Positions 15,778-21,930 of a stretch of 26,135 nt of DNA are shown one piece after another. Every line of letters starts with the position of its first letter. Within the stretch, counting starts at the first letter, position 1. The DNA is from an uncultured Dorea sp. Its GTDB lineage: Bacteria > Bacillota_A > Clostridia > Lachnospirales > Lachnospiraceae. The notes under the pieces are model-generated. The model was given only the letters and a program-made list of their open reading frames with translations, had not been told where the DNA came from and made no database searches. The stretch lies in the NCBI GenBank assembly GCA_910579015.1, contig CAJTRO010000024.1, forward strand, positions 1 to 26,135, in the 5' to 3' direction. A program made the translations under genes and the position numbers.

Positions 15778-16775
15778 GGTCTTCTCCTTTTGTTCTTCCT
15801 GGCTTCTCCCCGGTTCCTGCCGCGGTTCTCGTATTCTTCATATGCCTTAACGATCTTCTGGACCAGAGGATGCCTGACAACATCTTTACTGGTTAAGCTG
15901 CATATCCCGATATCGTCTATATTCCGAAGCACGGAGATGGCAACATCCAGACCTGACACCTGTCCGGGTGCAAGATCCTTCTGGGTGATATCGCCGGTCA
16001 CAGCCGCCTTGGAGCCGAAACCAATCCTGGTAAGGAACATCTTCATCTGCGCAGGCGTAGTATTCTGCGCCTCATCCAGTATAATGAACGCATTATCCAG
16101 CGTCCTCCCGCGCATATATGCCAGGGGCGCCACTTCGATCAGCCCCTTCTCTGAATTCTTGAGAAAGCTCTCCGCTCCCATGATCTGATAAAGCGCGTCG
16201 TACAGCGGACGCAGATACGGATCGACCTTACTCTGTAAGTCTCCCGGAAGGAATCCCAGCTTCTCGCCGGCTTCTATGGCCGGGCGCGTCAATATGATCC
16301 TGCCGACCTCGTTATTGCGGAATGCCGTGATCGCCATGGCCATGGCAAGATAGGTCTTGCCGGTTCCGGCCGGCCCCAGGCCGAATACGACCATCTTCTT
16401 ACGCATGGCGTCCACATACTTCTTCTGTCCAATGGTCTTTGGCTTGACCGGCTTCCCTTGCAGGGTATGGCAGATGATATCCGAATCTATCTCCAGCACA
16501 CTGCCCTCGCTGTCCTCCATCACCAGCGCAAGAGTGTAATCCACATTCTGCTCCTGGATCGTGTTCCCTCTTCTTGACAGCTCCACCAACTGTCCCAGGA
16601 CCTTCTTCGCCTTCTCTACATTCACCGCTTCTCCCATGATCTTCATGCTCTCGCCTCTTGCGATCAGCGTCACATGGAGGGTACGCTCTATCTTCTTAGC
16701 ATAAGCATCAAACTGGCCGAACACATTACTCTCGTGCTCGGCTGGTATATCCATGACTGCTTCCATTAATCCCAT
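15774..16775 (-). CDS. phoH: PhoH-family P-loop ATPase (PhoH/YbeZ), 333 aa
   Basis: Cytosolic PhoH-type ATPase with predicted RNA-related function; it is often found next to and working with YbeY. An N-terminal KH-like region (~25-70) precedes Walker A GLGPAGTGKTYLAMA (132-146), ILTRPAIEAGEKLGFLPGDL (161-180) and Walker B FIILDEAQN (230-238), then the sensor-like AVTGDITQKDL. The length is ordinary. The start at 16775 has AGGAG 8 nt upstream and lies 3 nt after the yqfD stop; its own stop overlaps ybeY. A short basic C-terminal tail (RKNKRRRP) may contact RNA. In B. subtilis yqfF lies between phoH and ybeY; it is missing here. Confidence 0.95.
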   Translation of the reverse strand: MGLMEAVMDIPAEHESNVFGQFDAYAKKIERTLHVTLIARGESMKIMGEAVNVEKAKKVLGQLVELSRRGNTIQEQNVDYTLALVMEDSEGSVLEIDSDIICHTLQGKPVKPKTIGQKKYVDAMRKKMVVFGLGPAGTGKTYLAMAMAITAFRNNEVGRIILTRPAIEAGEKLGFLPGDLQSKVDPYLRPLYDALYQIMGAESFLKNSEKGLIEVAPLAYMRGRTLDNAFIILDEAQNTTPAQMKMFLTRIGFGSKAAVTGDITQKDLAPGQVSGLDVAISVLRNIDDIGICSLTSKDVVRHPLVQKIVKAYEEYENRGRNRGEARKNKRRRP

Positions 16776-16778
16776 CCG

Positions 16779-18074
16779 TTATTCTCCTGTCTCGTCTTGT
16801 TCTTCCGACGCCGGAATCTCCGGCGCCTGAGATACAGTCTGTGTGCCAACCGGCATCAAGACGGTAAGTCTCCCCCTGGCCTCTGCCTTTTGAGGCTCTG
16901 TGTATATTTTAACATCATTCTCAATAATTTCTACCCCTTTTTTCTCCAAATCTTTACAATAACGCTGAAATTTTCCGCTTAACTGCTGCCGGATCTCATT
17001 TTTTGTATATTTTACTGCCTGGGACTGGTACGGCTTCGCCGTTCTTTTCCCATAGGCAACCGGAAGATAGAAATTCTCGCCGATGCGAAGCTGCTTCTCA
17101 TAAGCGTACATTTCCCAGGATTCATAGTCGTTGTCTATACTGCCGAACCTCAGGTCATACTTCCCTATTTTCAAAAAGTATTCCACCTTCTTCAGAGAAG
17201 AATGCTCTCTTTTTCTGTAAATATATTCTTTCTGTTCATATCCGGTTTCCATCTCGTCCTTATATTCTATCACAGTCCTTCCCTGGATATCTGCATCAGA
17301 CACGCGGCTCTGATAGGCAATAACCGTTCCCCCGTCGTCTACCACCGGGACATGGCCGGACACCAGGATATCCCCTGCCTTCACCTCGGCGCCTTCCCCG
17401 ACCATGGGAATCCCGCTTCGGGGAACCAGCTTCGTGATAACGCAGTCTTTGTCTGCCACAATGTCCGTTGCCTGCGCCTGCTGGTCTGCGCCCGCATCCT
17501 CTTCCTCTGCCGCGGCTTCATCTATCTGCCGTATCGTATCCTCATTCTCCTTCACCTGTATGATCAGGCGCGTCCCCCTGATGGAAGCCGATACCCAGAT
17601 GATATCGTCATACTCCTTACGGATATCCTTGACGATCCTTGCACAGTCCACCTTCCCGACCGGCATCCCGTTTTTGACGTCGCAGGTCTCAAGATATCTG
17701 AGCAGGGTGTCATCCGTGTAAGACTGATTGCCTGTGATATCTATATTCCAGATATATCTGGACATCAGAAAGATCAGTGCAAGAAATAAGAATGCACCCC
17801 CGAAAAACATCTTGCGTCTGCGATATTTATGTAAAAAAAAAGGAAGACCGAACCGCTCTACAATGCTCACTTTTGTTCCTGTCTTCTTGATGATCGGTTT
17901 TAACTTCCGGAAGCCTTCAATCGAGATATTCGTCTCGTAAGCCCGGCCTGCCGGTGTAAGCCCCCATAACATAATCCCCCTGTGACTACATGCGTTCAAA
18001 AACCTCTCCGCTGAATATCCTGCGATCCGGATACGGATATACCCTCTGACATATCGGATGATCTTTAACAGCAA
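16779..18074 (-). CDS. yqfD: Sporulation protein YqfD, 431 aa
   Basis: Membrane-anchored sporulation protein of the YqfD family, made in the mother cell in Bacillus and linked to engulfment/forespore channel functions. A cytoplasmic N-terminal domain (1-87) with GYSAERFLNACSHRGI (19-34) is followed by one membrane helix (~88-108, FFGGAFLFLALIFLMSRYIW) and a large outside domain with the family motif IWNIDITGNQSYTDDTLLRYL (110 on). The TTG at 18074 is the start: AGGAGGAGG lies 7 nt upstream and there is no ATG nearby. It lies 14 nt after yqfC and 3 nt before phoH. An acidic insert (~190-200, DEAAAEEEDAGADQQ) interrupts the outer domain. Confidence 0.95.
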   Translation of the reverse strand: MLLKIIRYVRGYIRIRIAGYSAERFLNACSHRGIMLWGLTPAGRAYETNISIEGFRKLKPIIKKTGTKVSIVERFGLPFFLHKYRRRKMFFGGAFLFLALIFLMSRYIWNIDITGNQSYTDDTLLRYLETCDVKNGMPVGKVDCARIVKDIRKEYDDIIWVSASIRGTRLIIQVKENEDTIRQIDEAAAEEEDAGADQQAQATDIVADKDCVITKLVPRSGIPMVGEGAEVKAGDILVSGHVPVVDDGGTVIAYQSRVSDADIQGRTVIEYKDEMETGYEQKEYIYRKREHSSLKKVEYFLKIGKYDLRFGSIDNDYESWEMYAYEKQLRIGENFYLPVAYGKRTAKPYQSQAVKYTKNEIRQQLSGKFQRYCKDLEKKGVEIIENDVKIYTEPQKAEARGRLTVLMPVGTQTVSQAPEIPASEEQDETGE

Positions 18075-18088
18075 TCTTGTACCTCCTC

Positions 18089-18409
18089 CTAATGCTGATA
18101 TTCAATGGACTTAATATGCCCGTTCACTTTCATCTCGTCATTCGTATAGTATACGACCTGAAGCCGCGCCCCGGTAATGCGGATCTGCCCCGTCTTAGTC
18201 TGTATGCGCACCAGCGAATCTGTATATTCGATAATCCCCCTGTAGTTCTCAAGGCACAGCTCCATCTGTCCGATAACGGTCAGCACAGGCATACCAAGAG
18301 CCACATCCTTGGGAAGCTCTGATATTTCTGCAATCTTATTTCTGAAAGAATGACTTTCTTCATCCTGTCTTTGATTCTGTCTTTTCCCTCTCATAGAAAC
18401 GCCATTCAT
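18089..18409 (-). CDS. yqfC: Sporulation protein YqfC (YabP family), 106 aa
   Basis: Small sporulation protein of the YabP/YqfC family, co-encoded with YqfD. The family core ELPKDVALGMPVLTVIGQM, then LENYRGIIEYTDSLVRI and the last strands GQIRITGARLQVVYYTNDEM, VNGHIKSIEY are intact (about residues 31-104). A basic N-terminal extension of ~25 residues (RGKRQNQRQ) is longer than usual. ATGs at 18409 and 18394 are both possible and neither has a recognisable ribosome-binding site. A sigma-E-type promoter ends only 12 nt upstream of the first, so the mRNA leader would be very short. It is the first gene of the yqfC-yqfD-phoH-ybeY operon. Confidence 0.92.
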   Translation of the reverse strand: MNGVSMRGKRQNQRQDEESHSFRNKIAEISELPKDVALGMPVLTVIGQMELCLENYRGIIEYTDSLVRIQTKTGQIRITGARLQVVYYTNDEMKVNGHIKSIEYQH

Positions 18410-18421
18410 AGAATTTATAGT

Positions 18422-18448
18422 AATCTATGCGTTATGTATCCGGATTAT
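18422..18448 (-). promoter_or_regulatory. Sigma-E-type promoter of yqfC
   Basis: On the minus strand ATA (18446-18448), 16 nt, CATAGATT (18422-18429). This fits the Bacillus sigma-E pattern ATA-N16-18-CATANNNT, and yqfC/yqfD are sigma-E genes in Bacillus. The expected transcription start is about 5-8 nt before the ATG at 18409. Confidence 0.6.
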
Positions 18449-18475
18449 GCACGTCCTCCCTTAATCAGACGCTCT

Positions 18476-18802
18476 TTAGTCACATGCCAAAAAATGCACC
18501 GGAACCGTCTTAAACAGCGCCGACAGTGCGGCTATCCCCCACAGGACGCCCTTCTCCTGTCTCCTGCTGCATCCAAGCCTTTTAAGGCGCCGACATCTGT
18601 CCGTCAGTCTCGACCTTCCCCTTCTTAGATCCGCTATGATCTTAAGCCCCGCAAAGGATTGAAAAACAGTCATCAGAAATATGACGCAGCTCTTCCAGAA
18701 CTTCTGCCTCCCCGTAAAAAGATAATAGATCCCTTCCAACACACCGACGACAGTCGCTATATGATGGATCCCGATACAGATAGATAATTCCTTTTCACAC
18801 AT
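18476..18802 (-). CDS. Small hydrophobic protein of unknown function, 108 aa
   Basis: I do not recognise this protein. It has a hydrophobic N-terminal half with two likely membrane segments (ICIGIHHIATVVGVLEGIYYLF ~8-29 and CVIFLMTVFQSFAGLKII ~38-55). An Arg/Cys-rich stretch follows (~58-82, with LRRGRSRL and CRRLKRLGC), then a weaker third hydrophobic run before the C-terminus. The frame stays open further upstream, but that part runs through the yjfB terminator. The ATG at 18802, with GGGGG 10 nt and AAGGAG directly upstream, is therefore chosen. A TACAAT -10-like box lies at 18839-18844. It is a monocistronic unit between yjfB and yqfC. A spurious frame cannot be excluded. Confidence 0.4.
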   Translation of the reverse strand: MCEKELSICIGIHHIATVVGVLEGIYYLFTGRQKFWKSCVIFLMTVFQSFAGLKIIADLRRGRSRLTDRCRRLKRLGCSRRQEKGVLWGIAALSALFKTVPVHFLACD

Positions 18803-18903
18803 CTCCTTCAAGCCCCCTTTTAATACTCCTTGTCTTATATTGTACAGGATTTTGCTGTCGGAATATAGTAAAATAATTCGCAATTTTCTACAAATTCCGC
18901 ACC

Positions 18904-18945
18904 AAAAAAACAGGCCCGGATCTCGCCTTGCGATCCTCGGACCTG
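18904..18945 (-). terminator. Rho-independent terminator of yjfB
   Basis: Minus-strand stem of CAGGTCC(G)AGGATC with GATCCGGGCCTG (one G-U pair, a small bulge) and a GCAAGGCGA-type loop, followed by seven T (18904-18910). It starts about 50 nt after the yjfB stop. Confidence 0.85.
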
Positions 18946-18994
18946 CCCTCTGCCGTCTGTATGTCTCTATGTAAGAAACTGTCACGATAGAGCC

Positions 18995-19192
18995 TTAGAC
19001 CAGTATGTCTATATTCTCGCCTACCCCAGGCACGGAAGCGCCGCCTGATATCTGCGCCGCCGCTTCTAACATCTCGGCCATCGCCTCTGTCGACATCTCC
19101 ATGGTATCCATAACCTTGGACATCATGGCATAGCCGACGTTCACATGCAGCTTTTCCATAGACATAGCCGTTGATAATGCAGCAATATCCAT
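18995..19192 (-). CDS. yjfB: YjfB-type putative motility protein, 65 aa
   Basis: Small helical protein of the YjfB_motility family, found in flagellated Firmicutes and of unknown mechanism. The N-terminus MDIAALSTAMSMEKLH is the family signature, followed by a helix VGYAMMSKVMDTMEMSTEAMAEMLE and a flexible Gly/Ser tail. It is very methionine-rich (13 Met in 65). The start at 19192 has AAAGGAG about 10 nt upstream. A sigma-D-type promoter lies 62 nt upstream and a strong terminator downstream, so it can be its own unit, although read-through from ilvC is also possible. The sigma-D-type promoter independently supports a motility role. Confidence 0.9.
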   Translation of the reverse strand: MDIAALSTAMSMEKLHVNVGYAMMSKVMDTMEMSTEAMAEMLEAAAQISGGASVPGVGENIDILV

Positions 19193-19254
19193 ATATTTCC
19201 CGCTCCTTTCTTACATCAAGGCTGATACCTCATAAATACAGCCCGCATGTATAT

Positions 19255-19281
19255 ATATCGGCTTCATTCAGACATACTTAA
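19255..19281 (-). promoter_or_regulatory. Sigma-D (sigma-28) type promoter of yjfB
   Basis: On the minus strand TTAA (19278-19281), 15 nt, GCCGATAT (19255-19262). The Bacillus sigma-D consensus is TAAA-N15-GCCGATAA, so seven of eight -10 bases and three of four -35 bases match at exact spacing. Confidence 0.75.
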
Positions 19282-19298
19282 TGTTAAAATAAAGATTT

Positions 19299-20309
19299 CT
19301 AATTATTCACCAGCTTATCCTCGTCACTCCAGCTGTACAGCTTACGAAGCTCCTCGCCAATCTTCTCGCACTCATGCTCTGCGGCATTCCTTCTCATAGC
19401 GCGGAAATGCGGTGCGCCGACCTTGTTCTCTGTCAGCCATTCCTTCGCAAAGCTTCCGTCCTGGATATCGGCCAGGATCTTCTTCATAGCCTTCTTTGTA
19501 TCCTCTGTGATAATCTTTGGTCCGGTAATATAGTCGCCGTACTCGGCCGTATTGGAGATGGAATATCTCATTCCCGCAAAACCGGACTGGTAGATCAGAT
19601 CCACGATCAGCTTCATCTCATGGATACACTCAAAGTAAGCATTTCTCGGATCATATCCGGCCTCTACCAGAGTCTCGAAACCTGCCTGCATCAATGCGCA
19701 TACACCGCCGCAGAGAACTGCCTGCTCGCCAAAAAGGTCTGTCTCTGTCTCTGTACGGAAATCCGTCTCAAGAACGCCCGCTCTTGCACCGCCAATCGCC
19801 AAAGCATATGCCAGAGCCTTGTCAAGAGCCTTGCCGGACGCATCCTGCTCTACTGCAACCAGACAAGGAACCCCCTTACCTGCCTGATACTCACTTCTTA
19901 CCGTATGTCCAGGTCCCTTTGGCGCGATCATCGTAACATCCACGCCTGCCGGAGGCACGATCTGTCCGAAATGGATCGCAAAACCATGAGCGAACATCAG
20001 CATATTGCCTTCTTCAAGGTTCGGAGCAATGTCCTTCTTATACATAGCGGCCTGTAACTCGTCATTGATCAGTATCATGATGATATCCGCCTTCTTTGCA
20101 GCCTCAGCCGCCGTATAAACCTCGAATCCCTGTGCCTCGGCCTTCGCCCAAGACTTGCTGCCCTCATACAGACCAATGATCACATGGCAGCCGGACTCCT
20201 TCGCGTTCAGGGCATGAGCATGTCCCTGGCTTCCGTATCCGATCACTGCGATCGTCTTTCCCTCCAGTAATGATAAATTACAATCTTCCTGGTAATAAAT
20301 CTTTGCCAT
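19299..20309 (-). CDS. ilvC: Ketol-acid reductoisomerase IlvC (class I), 336 aa
   Basis: Second common enzyme of valine/isoleucine (and leucine precursor) synthesis: isomerises and reduces acetolactate or acetohydroxybutyrate with NAD(P)H and Mg2+. The N-terminal Rossmann domain shows IAVIGYGSQGHAHALN (20-35), FAHGF (~108) and MIAPKGPGHTVRSEY; the C-terminal knotted domain contains the ETDLFGEQAVLCGG and YECIHE-type metal ligands (here YFECIHEMKL). Length is normal for class I. In the cofactor loop after strand 2 the sequence is GLYEGSKSW: the two phosphate-binding serines (51, 53) remain but the usual Arg is Tyr48. The start at 20309 has AGGAGG upstream. It follows ilvN after 151 nt, with ilvB absent. 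Confidence 0.97.
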   Translation of the reverse strand: MAKIYYQEDCNLSLLEGKTIAVIGYGSQGHAHALNAKESGCHVIIGLYEGSKSWAKAEAQGFEVYTAAEAAKKADIIMILINDELQAAMYKKDIAPNLEEGNMLMFAHGFAIHFGQIVPPAGVDVTMIAPKGPGHTVRSEYQAGKGVPCLVAVEQDASGKALDKALAYALAIGGARAGVLETDFRTETETDLFGEQAVLCGGVCALMQAGFETLVEAGYDPRNAYFECIHEMKLIVDLIYQSGFAGMRYSISNTAEYGDYITGPKIITEDTKKAMKKILADIQDGSFAKEWLTENKVGAPHFRAMRRNAAEHECEKIGEELRKLYSWSDEDKLVNN

Positions 20310-20362
20310 CTTAGCATTCCTCCTGCATTTTATAAAATAAAATATGTTGAAATAATATTGTG

Positions 20363-20398
20363 AAACAGAAAACAGGTACTCTCATCTATTCTCTGTTT
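20363..20398 (-). repeat. Inverted repeat AAACAGA/TCTGTTT in the ilvN-ilvC gap
   Basis: AAACAGA (20363-20369) and TCTGTTT (20392-20398) on the plus strand, separated by 22 nt. The half-sites match the core of the dyad at the ilvN promoter (20985-21008). It may be a weak operator or a pause/processing hairpin. There is no GC-rich stem, so it is not a good terminator. Confidence 0.4.
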
Positions 20399-20460
20399 TA
20401 CATCCTCTTTCCTCTGCGGTCTGTAAATCAGCCGCTGCGTAAATCCGCCGATACGTGCCA

Positions 20461-20958
20461 TCAGTCAATATATGTAACGTCCTTGCTCCCGCGTGAAAGC
20501 CCTGTGATTCCAGTCCTTGCAAGCTCCAGGATCTCGTACCCGTCAAGCAGGTTCAAAAAAGCCTCCAATTTCGACTGATTTCCTGTAAGCTCGATCATCA
20601 GAGAGTCATTCTCCACATCTACGATCTTAGCGCGGAAAATATCCGCCACTGAGATGATCTCCGACCGCTCCGTCTTATCCGCGCGGACCTTAATCATGAT
20701 CAGCTCACGGTACACCGATTCCTCCGGCTTTAACACCTTGATCTCAATTACGTCTTCCAGTTTGCGTACCTGCTTCTCAATCTGCGCCAGGATCAGCTCA
20801 TCCCCCGACGCAACGATCGTAATCCTCGTAAATCTCGGATCTGCCGTCACTCCGGCGGTAATGCTGTCAATACTGTACCCTCGTCTGCTGAAAAGCCCTG
20901 ATATCCGGCTTAAGACACCTGTAGTATTATCAACAATCAATGAATAAACTCTTTGCAT
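20461..20958 (-). CDS. ilvN: Acetolactate synthase small (regulatory) subunit IlvN/IlvH, 165 aa
   Basis: Regulatory subunit that binds branched-chain amino acids and gives feedback control of acetolactate synthase. An N-terminal ACT domain (residues ~2-77) has the family features VYSLIVDNTTGVLSRISGLFSRRGYSIDSI, and the C-terminal domain has MIKVRA...FRAKIVDVE and MIELTGNQSKLEAFLNLL. Its 165 residues are typical. The start at 20958 has AGAGGTG a few nt upstream and a strong sigma-A promoter about 50 nt upstream. It leads an ilvN-ilvC operon. The catalytic ilvB gene is not adjacent and must be elsewhere. A promoter-overlapping dyad suggests repressor control. Confidence 0.96.
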   Translation of the reverse strand: MQRVYSLIVDNTTGVLSRISGLFSRRGYSIDSITAGVTADPRFTRITIVASGDELILAQIEKQVRKLEDVIEIKVLKPEESVYRELIMIKVRADKTERSEIISVADIFRAKIVDVENDSLMIELTGNQSKLEAFLNLLDGYEILELARTGITGLSRGSKDVTYID

Positions 20959-20984
20959 AATGCACCTCTTTCTTAAGTTTTACC

Positions 20985-21008
20985 AAAAACAGAGTGCGTT
21001 CTGTTTTT
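20985..21008 (-). promoter_or_regulatory. 9-bp perfect dyad at the ilvN transcription start (operator candidate)
   Basis: AAAAACAGA (20985-20993) and TCTGTTTTT (21000-21008) with a 6-nt centre. It abuts the -10 box (21010-21015) and would cover +1, a classic repressor position. It could also form a short hairpin at the mRNA 5' end. Confidence 0.55.
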
Positions 21009-21009
21009 A

Positions 21010-21038
21010 ATCATAGCAACATCTTTTCGCTTTGTCAA
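21010..21038 (-). promoter_or_regulatory. Strong sigma-A promoter of ilvN-ilvC
   Basis: Minus strand TTGACA (21033-21038), 17-nt spacer, TATGAT (21010-21015): perfect -35, 5/6 -10 and ideal spacing. It gives a leader of about 45 nt with no T-box or attenuator visible. Confidence 0.8.
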
Positions 21039-21107
21039 GTGAAAACAACATTATTTTTATTCTTTCACAAGCATTCTATCACAGGAAATCTTCGATAACA
21101 AGATTCA

Positions 21108-21136
21108 ATCCTGTTAAAATATGTAGAAAACAGGAT
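21108..21136 (+). promoter_or_regulatory. 8-bp dyad upstream of the acetyltransferase gene (operator candidate)
   Basis: ATCCTGTT (21108-21115) and AACAGGAT (21129-21136) with a 13-nt centre. -10-like boxes TAAAAT (21115-21120) and TATAGT (21140-21145) lie within and just after it, without convincing -35 boxes. A regulator site is plausible. Confidence 0.4.
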
Positions 21137-21185
21137 GATTATAGTGTAAACTGATTAAAAACCATTCCACAAGGAGGAATCTGAC

Positions 21186-21806
21186 ATGAGTACGATGAAG
21201 GAAAGAATGCACACCGGAGAGCTCTATCTGCCGGGTGACGATGAGATTATGCCAGAACAGACAAAAAGGCTTGAGCTTCTTTACGATTTTAACACATCAC
21301 GGCCGTCTGAGAGCGCAAAACGCCAGGCCCTGTTAAAAGAAATGTTTGCAGAGATCGGCGAGGACTGTTACATCGAACCCCCGCTCCATGCCAACCAAAG
21401 CGGAGCATTTGTTCATTTTGGGAAAGGCGTCTATGCCAATTTCAATCTGACGCTGGTCGATGATACCCATATCTATGTAGGTGATCATACCATGTTTGCG
21501 CCAAATGTGATCATTGCCACCGCAGGCCATCCGCTCCTGCCCGAACTGCGGGGAGCCGCCTACTATCAGTACAATATGCCGGTACACATCGGCAGAAACT
21601 GCTGGATTGGAGCCGGCGCCGTGATACTGCCGGGAATAACGATCGGCGATAACACGGTAGTCGGAGCCGGAAGCATCGTCACAAAGGACCTTCCGGCCAA
21701 TGTGCTGGCAGTCGGGAATCCCTGCCGGATCCTGCGCGAAATCGGTGAACATGACAGAGAATATTATTATAAGGACAAAAAGATTGATTATAGTTCTCTG
21801 ACATAA
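21186..21806 (+). CDS. Maltose/galactoside O-acetyltransferase-type hexapeptide transferase, 206 aa
   Basis: Trimeric left-handed beta-helix acetyltransferase of the LacA/Maa type, which moves acetyl from acetyl-CoA to a sugar hydroxyl. The N-terminal Mac domain is clear (MKERMHTGELYLPGDDEI, LLYDFNTSRP). Hexapeptide repeats follow from about residue 75 (VYANFNLTLVDDTHIYVGDHTMFAPNV), with the catalytic His in IATAGHPLL (His115) and the last coils IGRNCWIGAGAVILPG and IGDNTVVGAGSIVTKDLP. Length is typical. The ATG at 21186 has AAGGAGG 8 nt upstream. It is a single-gene unit diverging from ilvN. A detoxifying or wall-sugar role is possible; the substrate cannot be fixed. Confidence 0.93.
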   Translation: MSTMKERMHTGELYLPGDDEIMPEQTKRLELLYDFNTSRPSESAKRQALLKEMFAEIGEDCYIEPPLHANQSGAFVHFGKGVYANFNLTLVDDTHIYVGDHTMFAPNVIIATAGHPLLPELRGAAYYQYNMPVHIGRNCWIGAGAVILPGITIGDNTVVGAGSIVTKDLPANVLAVGNPCRILREIGEHDREYYYKDKKIDYSSLT

Positions 21807-21841
21807 TATCAGGTTAAATCCTTTATTTCCCAAAATATCTG

Positions 21842-21850
21842 TGATATACT
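21842..21850 (+). promoter_or_regulatory. Extended -10 promoter of the chemotaxis receptor gene
   Basis: TGATATACT (TG at 21842-21843, TATACT at 21845-21850), a near-consensus extended -10 with only a weak -35 (TTTATT at 21822-21827, 17-nt spacing). No sigma-D-type box was found here. Confidence 0.45.
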
Positions 21851-21855
21851 TGATG

Positions 21856-21893
21856 AGGCACCGGTTTATTTTAACAAACGGATAAACCTGCCT
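21856..21893 (+). other. Stem-loop at the 5' end of the receptor mRNA
   Basis: AGGCA (21856-21860) pairs with TGCCT (21889-21893), and GGTTTAT (21863-21869) with ATAAACC (21882-21888), with a CC bulge and a 12-nt loop. It starts about where transcription from the extended -10 would begin. It could stabilise the mRNA or end the upstream acetyltransferase transcript, although there is no T-run. Confidence 0.45.
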
Positions 21894-21930
21894 TAATATT
21901 AATACTTAAATGAAAAGGAGAGATAAGAAC

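Noticed and set aside
19374..20057. Open frame of 227 codons on the plus strand
   Set aside because: It is fully antisense to ilvC, whose protein is unmistakable. No promoter or ribosome-binding site supports it.
20959..21009. Possible T-box or peptide leader ahead of ilvN
   Set aside because: The leader is only about 45 nt, with no T-box sequence, leader peptide or attenuator.
21878..21885. ACGGATAA upstream of the chemotaxis receptor, considered as a sigma-D -10
   Set aside because: Only 6 of 8 bases match, no TAAA lies 15 nt upstream, and the bases are already part of the stem-loop at 21856-21893.
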